Assembly (NCBI GenBank): GCA_900543445.1
Contig: UQRC01000014.1
Location: 1 to 51,835 of the forward strand
DNA length: 51,835 nucleotides
Source of the DNA: an uncultured Lachnobacterium sp.
GTDB taxonomy: Bacteria > Bacillota > Clostridia > Lachnospirales > Lachnospiraceae
Direction: 5' to 3'
A program made the position numbers and the translations under genes. The notes beneath the pieces are model-generated. The model searched no databases, had not been told where the DNA came from, and worked only from the letters and a program-made list of their open reading frames with translations. Shown here piece after piece: positions 14,237 to 23,261 of this stretch (within the stretch, counting starts at the first letter, position 1; every line of letters begins with the position of its first letter).

Positions 14237-16204
14237 ATGGAAAGCGAACGTTTACATTATTTAGAGCAGCTTGCAGAATTATATCCGACGATCGGACGTG
14301 CATCGACGGAAATTATAAATTTACAGTCTATTCTCTACCTGCCGAAAGGAACCGAACATTTCCTGTCGGACATCCATGGTGAGTACAGGGCTTTCTCCCA
14401 TGTGCTCCGCAACGGATCGGGAGCGGTAAGAAAGAAGATTGATGATGTGTTCGGGCATACGCTCAGCACAGCGGACAAGATGTCACTTGCGACACTGATC
14501 TATTATCCGCAGAAGAAGATCGAACTTGTGAAGCAACAGGAAGAGGACATGGAGAACTGGTACAAGATTACGTTGTACCGTCTGATTGAGGTGTGCAAAA
14601 CGGTTTCTTCAAAATATACAAGATCGAAGGTGCGTAAAGCGTTGCCGGAGGATTATGCGTATGTAATTGAGGAACTGATTACGGAGAAGCAGGAAGTACT
14701 TAATAAAGAAGCTTATTACGAAGCGATTGTCAATACGATCGTTGAACTTGGACAGACGGATAATTTTATTGTCGCATTGGCGGAACTGATCCAGAGACTG
14801 GTTATCGATCACCTGCATATTTTGGGTGATGTGTATGACCGTGGACCGTCGCCGGATCTGATCATGGATCGTTTGGAGAAGTACCATTCGTTTGACATTC
14901 AGTGGGGAAATCACGATATGGTCTGGATGGGGGCTGCAACCGGACAGCTTGCATGTATCGCATCGGTGATCCGGACCAGTATACGGTATGGTAATCTGGA
15001 TCTGATCGAGGACGGATACGGAATCAATATGGTGCCGCTTGCAACCTTTGCGATGGATGCGTATAAAGATGATCCTTGTGAGCGTTTTGTCCTGAAAAAT
15101 TCGACCGAAGAGGAACGCAGCCAGAAAGAGACTTTGATGAATCGCAAAATGCATAAAGCAATCGCAATCATCCGATTTAAGCTGGAGGGGCAGCTGATTC
15201 AGAAATGGCCGCAGTTTGGTATGGAGAACCGTTGTCTGTTACATCGCATCGATTATGAAAATAAGACGGTTGAGATCGATGGCGTGAAGTATCCGATGCT
15301 TGACACGAATTTCCCTACGATCGATCCGGAGAATCCATATGAACTGACACCGGAGGAAGCGGATGTTATGAAACGTCTGCGCACTTCGTTTATTCATTGC
15401 GAGAAACTGCAGCGCCATGTGCGTCTTATGTTAAAACGCGGTAGCATGTATAAGATTTACAACGGAAATCTTCTGTATCACGGATGTGTACCGATGAATG
15501 AGGATGGTTCATTTGCCAAGGTGAATGTGTTTGGCAAGGAGTACAGCGGCAAGGCTTTATATGATGTGCTTGAGTCTTATGTCCGTAAAGCTTTCTTCTC
15601 GCTTGACAAGGAGGAGCGTGAGAAGGGACAGGATATGATGTGGTATATCTGGACGGCGCCGAATTCACCACTCTACGGACGCAGTAAGATGGCTACATTT
15701 GAACGCTATTTTCTGGATGATAAGAAGATGCATCATGAGAGCAAGAATGCGTATTATCACTTACTTGACAAGACGGAGACCGCAGATAAGATCCTGAATG
15801 AATTCGGACTCAAGGATGGAAGAGTGCATATTATTAATGGACATGTACCGGTAGAACGTATGGCAGGCGAAAGTCCGGTAAAATGTAACGGTAAATTAAT
15901 CTTGATCGACGGTGGATTTTCAAAGACATACCGCCGTAAGACCGGTATTGCAGGATACACTCTGACGTACAATTCGTACGGACTGACACTTTCAGCTCAC
16001 GAACCGTTTGATTTCTCAGATTCGGCGGTAAGAGATGAGCTTGATATTGTATCGCATCAGGAAGCTGTAGAATATATGGATAAGCGAATTCTTGTGGGGG
16101 ATACGGATTATGGTAAGCGCATGATGATCCGCATTGATGAGTTGAAGGAACTGATCCGCGCTTATCAGTCCGGTGAGATTGCAGAACGGGATGAACATCA
16201 TTAA
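14237..16204 (+). CDS. fbp: Fructose-1,6-bisphosphatase, class III
   Basis: Hydrolyses fructose-1,6-bisphosphate in gluconeogenesis; this calcineurin-like class is typical of Firmicutes. 655 residues, near the 671 of the Bacillus enzyme. Metallophosphoesterase motifs occur in order: DIHGEY (near residue 45), GDVYDRGPSPDL (near 196), GNHDMVWMG (near 225), and NGHVPVE and DGGFSKTY in the C-terminal third. Start is the ATG at 14237, preceded by AGAGGTG; an in-frame ATG at 14198 has no SD. The Bacillus protein is controlled through CcpN and turnover; nothing in the sequence here shows how this one is regulated apart from the short terminator upstream. Confidence 0.95.
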   Translation: MESERLHYLEQLAELYPTIGRASTEIINLQSILYLPKGTEHFLSDIHGEYRAFSHVLRNGSGAVRKKIDDVFGHTLSTADKMSLATLIYYPQKKIELVKQQEEDMENWYKITLYRLIEVCKTVSSKYTRSKVRKALPEDYAYVIEELITEKQEVLNKEAYYEAIVNTIVELGQTDNFIVALAELIQRLVIDHLHILGDVYDRGPSPDLIMDRLEKYHSFDIQWGNHDMVWMGAATGQLACIASVIRTSIRYGNLDLIEDGYGINMVPLATFAMDAYKDDPCERFVLKNSTEEERSQKETLMNRKMHKAIAIIRFKLEGQLIQKWPQFGMENRCLLHRIDYENKTVEIDGVKYPMLDTNFPTIDPENPYELTPEEADVMKRLRTSFIHCEKLQRHVRLMLKRGSMYKIYNGNLLYHGCVPMNEDGSFAKVNVFGKEYSGKALYDVLESYVRKAFFSLDKEEREKGQDMMWYIWTAPNSPLYGRSKMATFERYFLDDKKMHHESKNAYYHLLDKTETADKILNEFGLKDGRVHIINGHVPVERMAGESPVKCNGKLILIDGGFSKTYRRKTGIAGYTLTYNSYGLTLSAHEPFDFSDSAVRDELDIVSHQEAVEYMDKRILVGDTDYGKRMMIRIDELKELIRAYQSGEIAERDEHH

Positions 16205-16313
16205 TTGTGATAAGTTCGAACAAATTTAGCGTCCGGTCGTGCGATATATCAGAGATGTACCACAGTCGTGCAGCGAACTATTATGGGCGGATGTTCAAAA
16301 AAGGAAAGTTATT

Positions 16314-16931
16314 ATGTATAAAGTAGGAAACTACGAGTTTGAGACAAAGACGCAGGCGGACACGGCACAAAAGGAACTGGAAGGAATCCGTTATATCAGG
16401 AGCCAGACCGATATGGATGATCCGGATGTCGTGCTGCAATTGTACAATAGCCTGATATTAAAAGAAGTTTTTGTGACGCCGGTAGGCTTTGATTTCCTGC
16501 GGCAACTGCAGGAATATTTAAACACGATTCCATATATCAAGAACGAGGATATTCTCCCGATACCGGTATACCGACCGGAACTGATCGAGGAGGAAGATCC
16601 CGAAGAGGAGCGTGAACTGAGAGCGAAGGCTGCAAAGCGCCGCCAAAAGAAACAGAGAGAACTGAAGGCACAACAGAAGCGGAAGAACCGGGATTACCAT
16701 GGGGCATATGTGGTAAGTACGTTTTTTGCGGTTGTGTTTGCGATGATCATAATCGGAATGTTTGCAATCACGTATTTCAGCGATGATAATGTGACAATTT
16801 TAAATTATGAAAATAAGATTATTGATAAATACGAGGAATGGCAGAAGTCACTGGACGAGCGGGAACAGCAGCTGGATGAGCGGGAGTCGGAGCTTATGGA
16901 GAGGGAAGAGCAGCTGCAGGAGGTAAAATAA
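16314..16931 (+). CDS. Membrane protein with C-terminal coiled coil, upstream of a two-component system
   Basis: 205 residues, no family recognised. An N-terminal cytoplasmic-looking domain begins MYKVGNYEFETKTQADTAQK and is followed by a highly charged E/R/K stretch (about residues 85-125, with RRQKKQRELKAQQKRKNRD), a single transmembrane helix (about 130-153) and a heptad-like C-terminal segment rich in E, Q, R and L (165-205, repeated DEREQQLDERESEL pattern). By the positive-inside rule the basic stretch should be inside and the coiled coil outside. Start is the ATG at 16314 after GGAAAG; the upstream ATG at 16239 lacks an SD. One base separates it from the response regulator, so it is probably part of that signalling operon. 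Confidence 0.75.
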   Translation: MYKVGNYEFETKTQADTAQKELEGIRYIRSQTDMDDPDVVLQLYNSLILKEVFVTPVGFDFLRQLQEYLNTIPYIKNEDILPIPVYRPELIEEEDPEEERELRAKAAKRRQKKQRELKAQQKRKNRDYHGAYVVSTFFAVVFAMIIIGMFAITYFSDDNVTILNYENKIIDKYEEWQKSLDEREQQLDERESELMEREEQLQEVK

Positions 16932-16932
16932 G

Positions 16933-17610
16933 ATGGATAAATTAAAGATACTGGTAGTGGATGATGAGAGCAGAATGCGAAAACTTGTGCGCGATTTCCT
17001 TGTGAAACAGGATTTTGACGTGATTGAGGCAGGAGACGGTGAAGAGGCACTTGATCTGTTTTATAAGGATAAGTCGATCGCACTCATTATTCTTGATGTG
17101 ATGATGCCGAAGATGAACGGATGGGAAGTGTGCCGGGAGGTGCGTGAGACTTCCAAAGTCCCAATCATTATGCTTACTGCAAAAAGTGAGGAGAGTGATG
17201 AACTCATGGGCTTTGATCTCGGCGTGGATGAATATATTGCGAAGCCTTTTTCGCCGAAGATTCTTGTTGCACGTGTGGAGGCAATCCTTAGAAGAACCAA
17301 CAAATTAGGAGATGCTTCCGAGGTGAAGAAAGCAGGAGCAATCGTGCTGGACAAGACGGCACATGAAGTGAAACTGGACGGAAAAACGATTGATTTAAGT
17401 TTTAAGGAATTTGAGCTGCTTGACTATTTTCTGGATAATCAGGGAATTGCGCTCTCAAGAGAGCGAATTCTTAACAGTGTCTGGAATTACGATTATTTTG
17501 GCGATGCGAGAACCATTGATACGCACGTAAAGAAGCTTAGAAGCAAGCTTGGAGAACATGGCGATTATATTAAGACCGTCTGGGGAATGGGATATAAATT
17601 CGAGGTCTGA
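16933..17610 (+). CDS. OmpR/PhoB-family response regulator
   Basis: 225 residues: an N-terminal receiver domain with acidic pocket VVDDESRM, phosphoacceptor in LIILDVMMPKMNG (about Asp55), conserved TAKSEE and KPFSPKILVARV, then a winged-helix DNA-binding domain with SFKEFELLDYFLDNQG, RERILNSVWNYDYFGDART and DTHVKKLRSKLG. It would be phosphorylated by the kinase encoded three bases downstream and bind promoter DNA. The regulon cannot be told from sequence. Its start codon follows the previous stop by two bases, with GGAGG inside the end of the preceding gene. Confidence 0.95.
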   Translation: MDKLKILVVDDESRMRKLVRDFLVKQDFDVIEAGDGEEALDLFYKDKSIALIILDVMMPKMNGWEVCREVRETSKVPIIMLTAKSEESDELMGFDLGVDEYIAKPFSPKILVARVEAILRRTNKLGDASEVKKAGAIVLDKTAHEVKLDGKTIDLSFKEFELLDYFLDNQGIALSRERILNSVWNYDYFGDARTIDTHVKKLRSKLGEHGDYIKTVWGMGYKFEV

Positions 17611-17613
17611 TCT

Positions 17614-19098
17614 ATGGAGAAAAGAAAAGCAACACTGTCCCATCAACTGATTATTGTGATGGTCGGGATTGTGCTTGGAACGGTAATTGTGTGCTGGTTT
17701 CTAAACAACACATTTCTGGAAAAATATTATATATACAATAAAGAAAAAGGCTTGCTTACCTGCTTTGATAAGGTTACGCAGGAACTGGAACGTGCAGGCG
17801 ATGATGCAAGCGAGTATGATATTGCATTTGAGAGGCTTTGTTCGGATAACAATATTAATATGCTGATCACGAATATGAATCGGGAACTTGTGTGGACTTC
17901 CTATAGTAACGCGCAGCGTTTCCAGATGCAGATGGATGATTGGATCTACGGATCTGACAGAAGTAAAATACAGATTTTGCAAACCGGATCAAATTATACA
18001 CTGGTTCGACAGACGGATGAAAGACTTAAGACGGAGTACCTTGTACTTATGGGAGAACGCGCAAGCGGCGGCTATGTGTATATGAGAGCGGCACTCGAAA
18101 GTATCCGTGAGAGTGCGCAGATTACAAATAAATTCTTTGCAGCAGTCAGTGTAGGGGCGATTGTGCTCAGCGTGATCGCAATCATTTTCCTGTCGCGCAG
18201 TATTTCAAGCCCGATTCGCTCACTATCTGAGATATCCCGCAAGATGTCGGAACTGGATTTTGATGCAAAATATGTTTCGTCTGCACATGTCAGCAGAGAG
18301 ATAGATGAGCTTGGCGAGTCGGTCAATGAGATGTCGGAGGCTTTGGAAGAGACGATCAGTGAACTGAAGACCGCGAATGTCAGCCTGCAGCAGGACATTG
18401 CAAAGAAGGAACAGATCGATGAGATGAGAAAAGAGTTCTTATCGAATGTATCGCACGAACTTAAGACACCGCTTGCTTTGATTCAGGGATATTCGGAAGG
18501 CCTAAAGGAGTGCATCAATGACGATGCACAGAGCCGTGATTTCTATTGCGATGTCATTATGGACGAAGCAGACAAAATGAACAAGATGGTAAAGAAACTC
18601 CTGACTTTGAATCAGTTGGAATTTGGCAATGATACAGTTGAGATGGCGCGTTTTGATATTACGGAACTGATCGATGGTGTCCTGCAGTCATCTTCGATTA
18701 TGGCGGCGCAGAAACAGGTAAATATCTCGTTTTATCATGATGGACCGGTCTATGTGTGGGGCGACGAGTTCAAGGTGGAGGAAGTGATTACCAACTATCT
18801 GACGAATGCGATGAACCATGCGGATGGGGAACGCCGGATTGAAATCCGCTTTTCGTATCATGATAATCTGGTGCGTACAAGTGTGTTTAACACCGGTGAG
18901 CCGATTCCAAAGGAGGATCTTGAGAAAATCTGGGTAAAATTCTACAAGGTAGACAAAGCAAGAACGAGAGAATATGGCGGCAGCGGCATTGGTTTATCCA
19001 TTGTGAAGGCGATTATGGACTCTTTTCATCAGAAATGCGGCGTCATCAATCATGAGGATGGTGTGGAATTTTGGATGGAATTGGAGAGTCAGGGCTAA
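17614..19098 (+). CDS. Membrane sensor histidine kinase
   Basis: 494 residues. Two transmembrane helices (about 10-33 and 173-195) bracket an extracytoplasmic sensor of roughly 140 residues with no family that I recognise. A HAMP linker (SRSISSPIRSLSEISRKMSELDF) leads to the dimerisation domain with FLSNVSHELKTPLALIQGY (phosphoacceptor His281) and an ATPase domain with N box TNYLTNAMNHADG, and G box GGSGIGLSIVKAIM. Partner of the response regulator immediately upstream. The gene starts three bases after the regulator stop. Confidence 0.95.
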   Translation: MEKRKATLSHQLIIVMVGIVLGTVIVCWFLNNTFLEKYYIYNKEKGLLTCFDKVTQELERAGDDASEYDIAFERLCSDNNINMLITNMNRELVWTSYSNAQRFQMQMDDWIYGSDRSKIQILQTGSNYTLVRQTDERLKTEYLVLMGERASGGYVYMRAALESIRESAQITNKFFAAVSVGAIVLSVIAIIFLSRSISSPIRSLSEISRKMSELDFDAKYVSSAHVSREIDELGESVNEMSEALEETISELKTANVSLQQDIAKKEQIDEMRKEFLSNVSHELKTPLALIQGYSEGLKECINDDAQSRDFYCDVIMDEADKMNKMVKKLLTLNQLEFGNDTVEMARFDITELIDGVLQSSSIMAAQKQVNISFYHDGPVYVWGDEFKVEEVITNYLTNAMNHADGERRIEIRFSYHDNLVRTSVFNTGEPIPKEDLEKIWVKFYKVDKARTREYGGSGIGLSIVKAIMDSFHQKCGVINHEDGVEFWMELESQG

Positions 19099-19113
19099 AT
19101 TGTTCGAAAATTG

Positions 19114-19142
19114 TTGTATTGTTTTACAAATTATGGTACTAT
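19114..19142 (+). promoter_or_regulatory. Candidate promoter of the lipoprotein gene
   Basis: TTGTAT (19114-19119), 17-nt spacer, TACTAT (19137-19142). It starts 15 bases after the kinase stop, so the lipoprotein may be separately expressed or be a target of the two-component system. Confidence 0.5.
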
Positions 19143-19188
19143 AAAACTGTTTTATAGGGCAAAAGTGACAAGAGGTTTAGAGGACGAT

Positions 19189-19908
19189 ATGAAGAAAGGA
19201 ATGCGTCTGCTGGCGGTGTTGTCGGCAACGGTTCTTCTGGTCAGCGGCTGTGGGACGCAAATGTATGAACTGACGGAGGATGAGGAAACTCTGATCACGC
19301 AGTACGCCGCATATGCGATCGGTAAGCATAACATCCGTCAGAAGGATGGTATGACAAGTGATAAGCCGCAGGAAGAGGATACCACAAAGAAAGAACAAAA
19401 GCCGCAGGAAGATTCGAAGGGGCAGCAGGATACGCAGGCAGCTTCAGAATCCGGTGGAGAACAGGGAAGTGGAGAGGATTTATCGAATTATCCGGAAGTT
19501 TCTCTTGCGGATGCGCTTGGATGTGATACATCTCTTAAGATTACCTATAAGGGATATAAAGTTTCCGATGCATACAAGGAAGGCAACTATTTTTCCGTGA
19601 ATGCGGGAGAGGGAAATACGCTTTTGGTTATGAACTTTGTAATTACCAATTCCGGTAAGAAAACGGTAAAATACGATACATCTTCTTTGAAGAATACATT
19701 TTATGGTATGTTTGATGGAAGCAATCGAATCGGAGAGAAGATGACGTTCAGCAATAAGGAACTTTCTTCCTCTACGGTGAAACTGAAAGCCGGGAAGAAG
19801 ACATCGGCAGTCATGCTTTTTGAGATAGCAAAGGATACTGCGTCGTCGATTACGAACGAGACACTCCTGGTGGAGATCGACGGAACAACTTATCGTGTAA
19901 AAATGTAA
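19189..19908 (+). CDS. Secreted lipoprotein with DUF5067/DUF4352-like domain
   Basis: 239 residues. MKKGMRLLAVLSATVLLVSGC is a type II signal peptide with lipobox LVSGC (Cys21), so the mature protein is anchored to the outer face of the membrane. A low-complexity linker rich in E, Q, K, D and G (about 60-105) leads to a beta-rich domain whose GNTLLVMNFVITNSGKKTVKY pattern is typical of the immunoglobulin-like DUF5067/DUF4352 family; role unknown. Start is the ATG at 19189 after TTAGAGGA; the longer frame from 19111 has no SD and spoils the signal peptide. Follows the two-component system. Confidence 0.85.
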   Translation: MKKGMRLLAVLSATVLLVSGCGTQMYELTEDEETLITQYAAYAIGKHNIRQKDGMTSDKPQEEDTTKKEQKPQEDSKGQQDTQAASESGGEQGSGEDLSNYPEVSLADALGCDTSLKITYKGYKVSDAYKEGNYFSVNAGEGNTLLVMNFVITNSGKKTVKYDTSSLKNTFYGMFDGSNRIGEKMTFSNKELSSSTVKLKAGKKTSAVMLFEIAKDTASSITNETLLVEIDGTTYRVKM

Positions 19909-19963
19909 AATGCATTTATTTTATGTTATAATAAAAACAATATAAGAATTCGGGAGGATACAT

Positions 19964-20869
19964 ATGGATACGAATATTCTGTTAGAGTCAGGAACAAACG
20001 AGCTGGAGATTCTGGAGTTTACTCTGGCGGACAATCATTACGGTATTAATGTGGCAAAGATTAAGGAAATCCTGTCATATCAGAAGGTTACACCGGTGCC
20101 GAATGCACATCCGAGTGTAGAAGGTATTTTTATGCCGAGAGATACGATGATTACGGTCATCAATCTTAAGAATTGTCTGGGAATCGAAGATGACGGACAG
20201 AAGGGCTTGTTTATTATAACCAATTTTAATAAGCTTAATATTGCATTCCATGTGGATCAGGTAATCGGTATCCATCGTGTTTCCTGGAATGAGATTATCA
20301 AGCCGGATTCTACCATTAATGGCCAGGACGGAAGCGTTTCCACTGGTGTTATCAAGATGGATGATAAGCTGGTTGTTATTCTTGATTTTGAGTCGATTGT
20401 TTCAAGCATTAGTCCGGAAACAGGTCTTCGTGTACATGATGTGGAAGAGTTCAAGGGACGTTCTAGAAGTGATGCAAATATTCTGATCGCAGAGGATTCT
20501 GCATTGCTGAGCAGTCTGATCACAGATTGTCTGAAGAAAGCGGGATACGGAAATCTGATCGTGACAACCAACGGTCAGGAGGCATGGGATCAGCTTGTAA
20601 AATTCAAGAAAGAGGGAGACCCTGCCGAAAAGGTTCAGTGTATCATTACGGATATTGAGATGCCGCAGATGGATGGACATCGTCTCACAAAACTGGTCAA
20701 GAGTGATGATAAGCTTAAGAACATTCCGGTTGTTATTTTCTCATCTCTTGTGAATGAAGAAATGCGTCGCAAGGGCGAAAGTCTCGGTGCAGATGCACAG
20801 TTGACAAAGCCTGAGATTGGAAGTCTTGTTGAAGCCATTGATGAACTGATTGCAAAGAAAAATCAATAA
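19964..20869 (+). CDS. cheV: Chemotaxis coupling protein CheV
   Basis: 301 residues: an N-terminal CheW-like domain (EILEFTLADNHYGINVAKIKEIL, VINLKNCLG, VILDFESIV) and a C-terminal receiver domain with IAEDSALLSSLI, phosphoacceptor in CIITDIEMPQMDGH, and KP motif in AQLTKPEI. Couples chemoreceptors to CheA and, when phosphorylated, helps adaptation. The only chemotaxis gene of the window; with the FliD-like gene at 24.9 kb it argues for motility. SD GGGAGG before the ATG; an extended -10 (TGTTATAAT) lies at about 19925-19933. Confidence 0.94.
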   Translation: MDTNILLESGTNELEILEFTLADNHYGINVAKIKEILSYQKVTPVPNAHPSVEGIFMPRDTMITVINLKNCLGIEDDGQKGLFIITNFNKLNIAFHVDQVIGIHRVSWNEIIKPDSTINGQDGSVSTGVIKMDDKLVVILDFESIVSSISPETGLRVHDVEEFKGRSRSDANILIAEDSALLSSLITDCLKKAGYGNLIVTTNGQEAWDQLVKFKKEGDPAEKVQCIITDIEMPQMDGHRLTKLVKSDDKLKNIPVVIFSSLVNEEMRRKGESLGADAQLTKPEIGSLVEAIDELIAKKNQ

Positions 20870-20886
20870 TTTTTTGTGAGAGTAGG

Positions 20887-20916
20887 GGGATGTGGTGTTT
20901 TCATCACATCCCTTAA
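20887..20916 (+). terminator. Hairpin after cheV
   Basis: GGGATGTGGTG (20887-20897) pairs with CATCACATCCC (20902-20912) with one G-U and a TTTT loop; only TTAATT follows, so termination may be partial and the next gene may be reached by read-through. Confidence 0.5.
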
Positions 20917-20947
20917 TTGGTTAATATATTTTACTGGAGACTGTTTT

Positions 20948-22633
20948 ATGAAAGATCACTCATCGGAGAATTATCTGGATCAATTATTAAACTCTGTAAA
21001 TGGAGAATACAACGATATAGAGGATACTGCGGAACAGAAGCCTCCTAGCAGCAAGGATCAATGGGAGAGAGAATTGTTCGGGGCGCCGGAGAGCGATGAG
21101 GAGATTACGGCGAAGAACGAGGAAGATTTCCTGCGGGAATTTGAGGCGGAACTTCTAAAAGATGATATGATGACACCTTTCCCGGATCTGGAAAGTGAGA
21201 ACGACAGGGATGTGGATGAGGCAATCAATGATATGATCGGCCATATGTCGGCAGAATCGAAGGGGGAGGAAACAAGTGAACCTGTTGTAGATGAGGATGC
21301 GGAATTTGAAGGAACGCTTCCGGGAGAAGATGTGCCGGAGAAGAAGATGGCAGAAGATATTGATGCCATGCATGATATGTTCTTAAATAAATCGGATTCT
21401 GACGACCGGAAGGAGGAGAATATTTCACCGGAAGATGCAGAAGAAGCGGATTTGTCGCAATCTATGGATGCCGCTGTTGGTGCGTTTGATGATAGTCTTG
21501 CTTCTATGCCGGATGAGCTGCCGCCACTTGCTGCGGAATCGGAAAATAAGCAGTCAGCAGAAGGGGAGGAATTGGATCTCTCCGGAATGGGTGATGCAGA
21601 TTTGATGGATATGCTTTCCGATTCCGATGATCTCTCGGAACTGGGGGATTTGTTATCCAGCGCGGATGAAGACAAGCCGGTAGAAGACGGCGATTCGATC
21701 GGTGCGTTTGCGCAGACGGAGATGGACGCGCAGGAGCAGGAGATGGAAGGCGAAAAAGCGTCAGACGAACCGGATAAAAAGAAACGTGGCAAGAAGAAAA
21801 AAGAAAAGAAGAAAAAGGAGCCGAAGGAAAAGGGAGAGAAGACTGGTTTCTTAGCGCGCCTTTCTAAGTTATTTTTCGGGGAAGAGGAAGCGGAAGCTGA
21901 TGCTCTTGATGAGATTACGGATCAGACATCTGGAATGTCGGATGAGAACAAGAAAATCTTAGAGGAACTTGAGGCTGCGGGAGAGCTTACTGAGAAGAAA
22001 CCGAAGAAAGAGAAAAAAAAGAAAGAAAAGAAGAAAAAGGAACCGAAGCCGAAGAAACCGAAAAAGGTAAAAGAGCCGAAGCCAAAGAAGGAGAAGAAAC
22101 CGAAGGAAATCGACAATACACCTCCGCTTCCGAAGGGACCGGTAATCGCAATTGTGATTATGGTGGCCTCTCTGTTCGGATTGATCATAGTTGGAGTTAA
22201 TCTTCTTGGTTATCAGTCGAATATCAATCTGGCGAAGGATGCGTATGGAAAAGGATCCTTTGTTGAGGCTTTTTCCGAGTTGCAGGGACTGAAGATACGT
22301 GAGAAAGATACGGAATTCTATAATCAGCTGCAGGTGTTAGCGGTTGTCTCGGAAAAATATCAGGATTATCTTGTGTTTGAAAATAATGGCAAGCATGATA
22401 TTGCAATGGATAATCTGATCTGTGCATATGGTCGTTATGACTTAAATAAACAGAAGGCGCAGGATTATAATTGCAGTGTGGAATATGAGCAGCTCGGCGG
22501 CAAGATCATCAAGTCACTTCTGGAAGATTATGATATGACGGGAGAGGAAGCTTTGCAGATGTACAATGCAAAGAACCGCAAGGAATATACGTTGCAGCTG
22601 CACGCAAAACTGAAAGCATTAGGACTGGAATAG
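20948..22633 (+). CDS. Long acidic/lysine-rich single-pass membrane protein of unknown function
   Basis: 561 residues, not recognised. Residues 1-270 are strongly acidic (E, D, S, M) and probably disordered. A first lysine cluster (about 276-298, KKKRGKKKKEKKKKEPKEK) and a second, longer K/P/E cluster (about 348-388, PKKEKKKKEKKKKEPKPKK) flank a short segment with SKLFFGEEEAE. A transmembrane helix (about 397-421, IAIVIMVASLFGLIIVGVNLLG) then gives a C-terminal outside domain of about 135 residues with TPR-like spacing (AYGKGSFVEAFSELQGL). Start is the ATG at 20948 after TGGAGA. A frame from 20876 is longer but lacks an SD. Lies between cheV and hisH, 10 bases before hisH. Confidence 0.8.
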   Translation: MKDHSSENYLDQLLNSVNGEYNDIEDTAEQKPPSSKDQWERELFGAPESDEEITAKNEEDFLREFEAELLKDDMMTPFPDLESENDRDVDEAINDMIGHMSAESKGEETSEPVVDEDAEFEGTLPGEDVPEKKMAEDIDAMHDMFLNKSDSDDRKEENISPEDAEEADLSQSMDAAVGAFDDSLASMPDELPPLAAESENKQSAEGEELDLSGMGDADLMDMLSDSDDLSELGDLLSSADEDKPVEDGDSIGAFAQTEMDAQEQEMEGEKASDEPDKKKRGKKKKEKKKKEPKEKGEKTGFLARLSKLFFGEEEAEADALDEITDQTSGMSDENKKILEELEAAGELTEKKPKKEKKKKEKKKKEPKPKKPKKVKEPKPKKEKKPKEIDNTPPLPKGPVIAIVIMVASLFGLIIVGVNLLGYQSNINLAKDAYGKGSFVEAFSELQGLKIREKDTEFYNQLQVLAVVSEKYQDYLVFENNGKHDIAMDNLICAYGRYDLNKQKAQDYNCSVEYEQLGGKIIKSLLEDYDMTGEEALQMYNAKNRKEYTLQLHAKLKALGLE

Positions 22634-22643
22634 GAGACATCAG

Positions 22644-23261
22644 ATGATTGCAATTATTGATTACAATGCAGGAAACTTAAAGAGTGTGGAGAAAGCGCTT
22701 CATTTTCTTGGACAGGAATGTGTTGTCACGAGAGATTTTCATGAGATTGAACAGGCAGATAAAGTAATTCTTCCGGGCGTTGGAGCCTTCGGAGATGCGA
22801 TGGGACAGCTGAAAAAATATGAGCTGGACAAGGTAATCCGCGAAGTGACGGAAAAGGAAACTCCGTTTCTTGGTATCTGTCTGGGACTGCAGCTTCTGTT
22901 TGAGGGAAGCGATGAGAGTGAGGGCGTGGAAGGACTTCATATCCTTGACGGAGCAATCAGGCGGATTCCGGATCAGCCGGGACTCAAGATCCCGCATATC
23001 GGATGGAATTCTTTGAATCTTCGGAATGACGGACGCCTTTTTGTGGGATTTGAGGAGCATCCTTATGTATACTTTGTTCATTCTTATTATCTGCAGGCAA
23101 AGGATGAGCAGATTGTGAAAGCAACGACAGAATACAGTACGACGATTCATGCGTCGGTTGAGAAGGATAACATATTTGCATGCCAGTTCCACCCGGAGAA
23201 AAGTGGCGATGTGGGCCTTGCGATACTGAAAAATTTTGCACAGCTGGGAGGTAAGGCATAA
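22644..23261 (+). CDS. hisH: Imidazole glycerol phosphate synthase, glutaminase subunit
   Basis: Hydrolyses glutamine and channels ammonia to HisF in histidine synthesis. 205 residues; class I amidotransferase triad visible as Cys in [11 protein letters not shown], and His and Glu in [10 protein letters not shown]-terminus [19 protein letters not shown] is canonical. It sits 10 bases after the previous gene and its TAA overlaps the ATG of hisF by one base, so the pair is translationally coupled. The remaining his genes are not in the window. Confidence 0.96.
   Translation: MIAIIDYNAGNLKSVEKALHFLGQECVVTRDFHEIEQADKVILPGVGAFGDAMGQLKKYELDKVIREVTEKETPFLGICLGLQLLFEGSDESEGVEGLHILDGAIRRIPDQPGLKIPHIGWNSLNLRNDGRLFVGFEEHPYVYFVHSYYLQAKDEQIVKATTEYSTTIHASVEKDNIFACQFHPEKSGDVGLAILKNFAQLGGKA

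Noticed and set aside
21058..21792. Serine-rich minus-strand ORF of 244 codons
   Set aside because: It is the mirror of the acidic codons (GAN/GCN) of the plus-strand protein; composition alone explains it.
21775..22120. Lysine/proline blocks as possible DNA tandem repeats
   Set aside because: The repetition is in AAG/AAA/CCG codons for charged residues, with irregular unit length; no true tandem DNA repeat.
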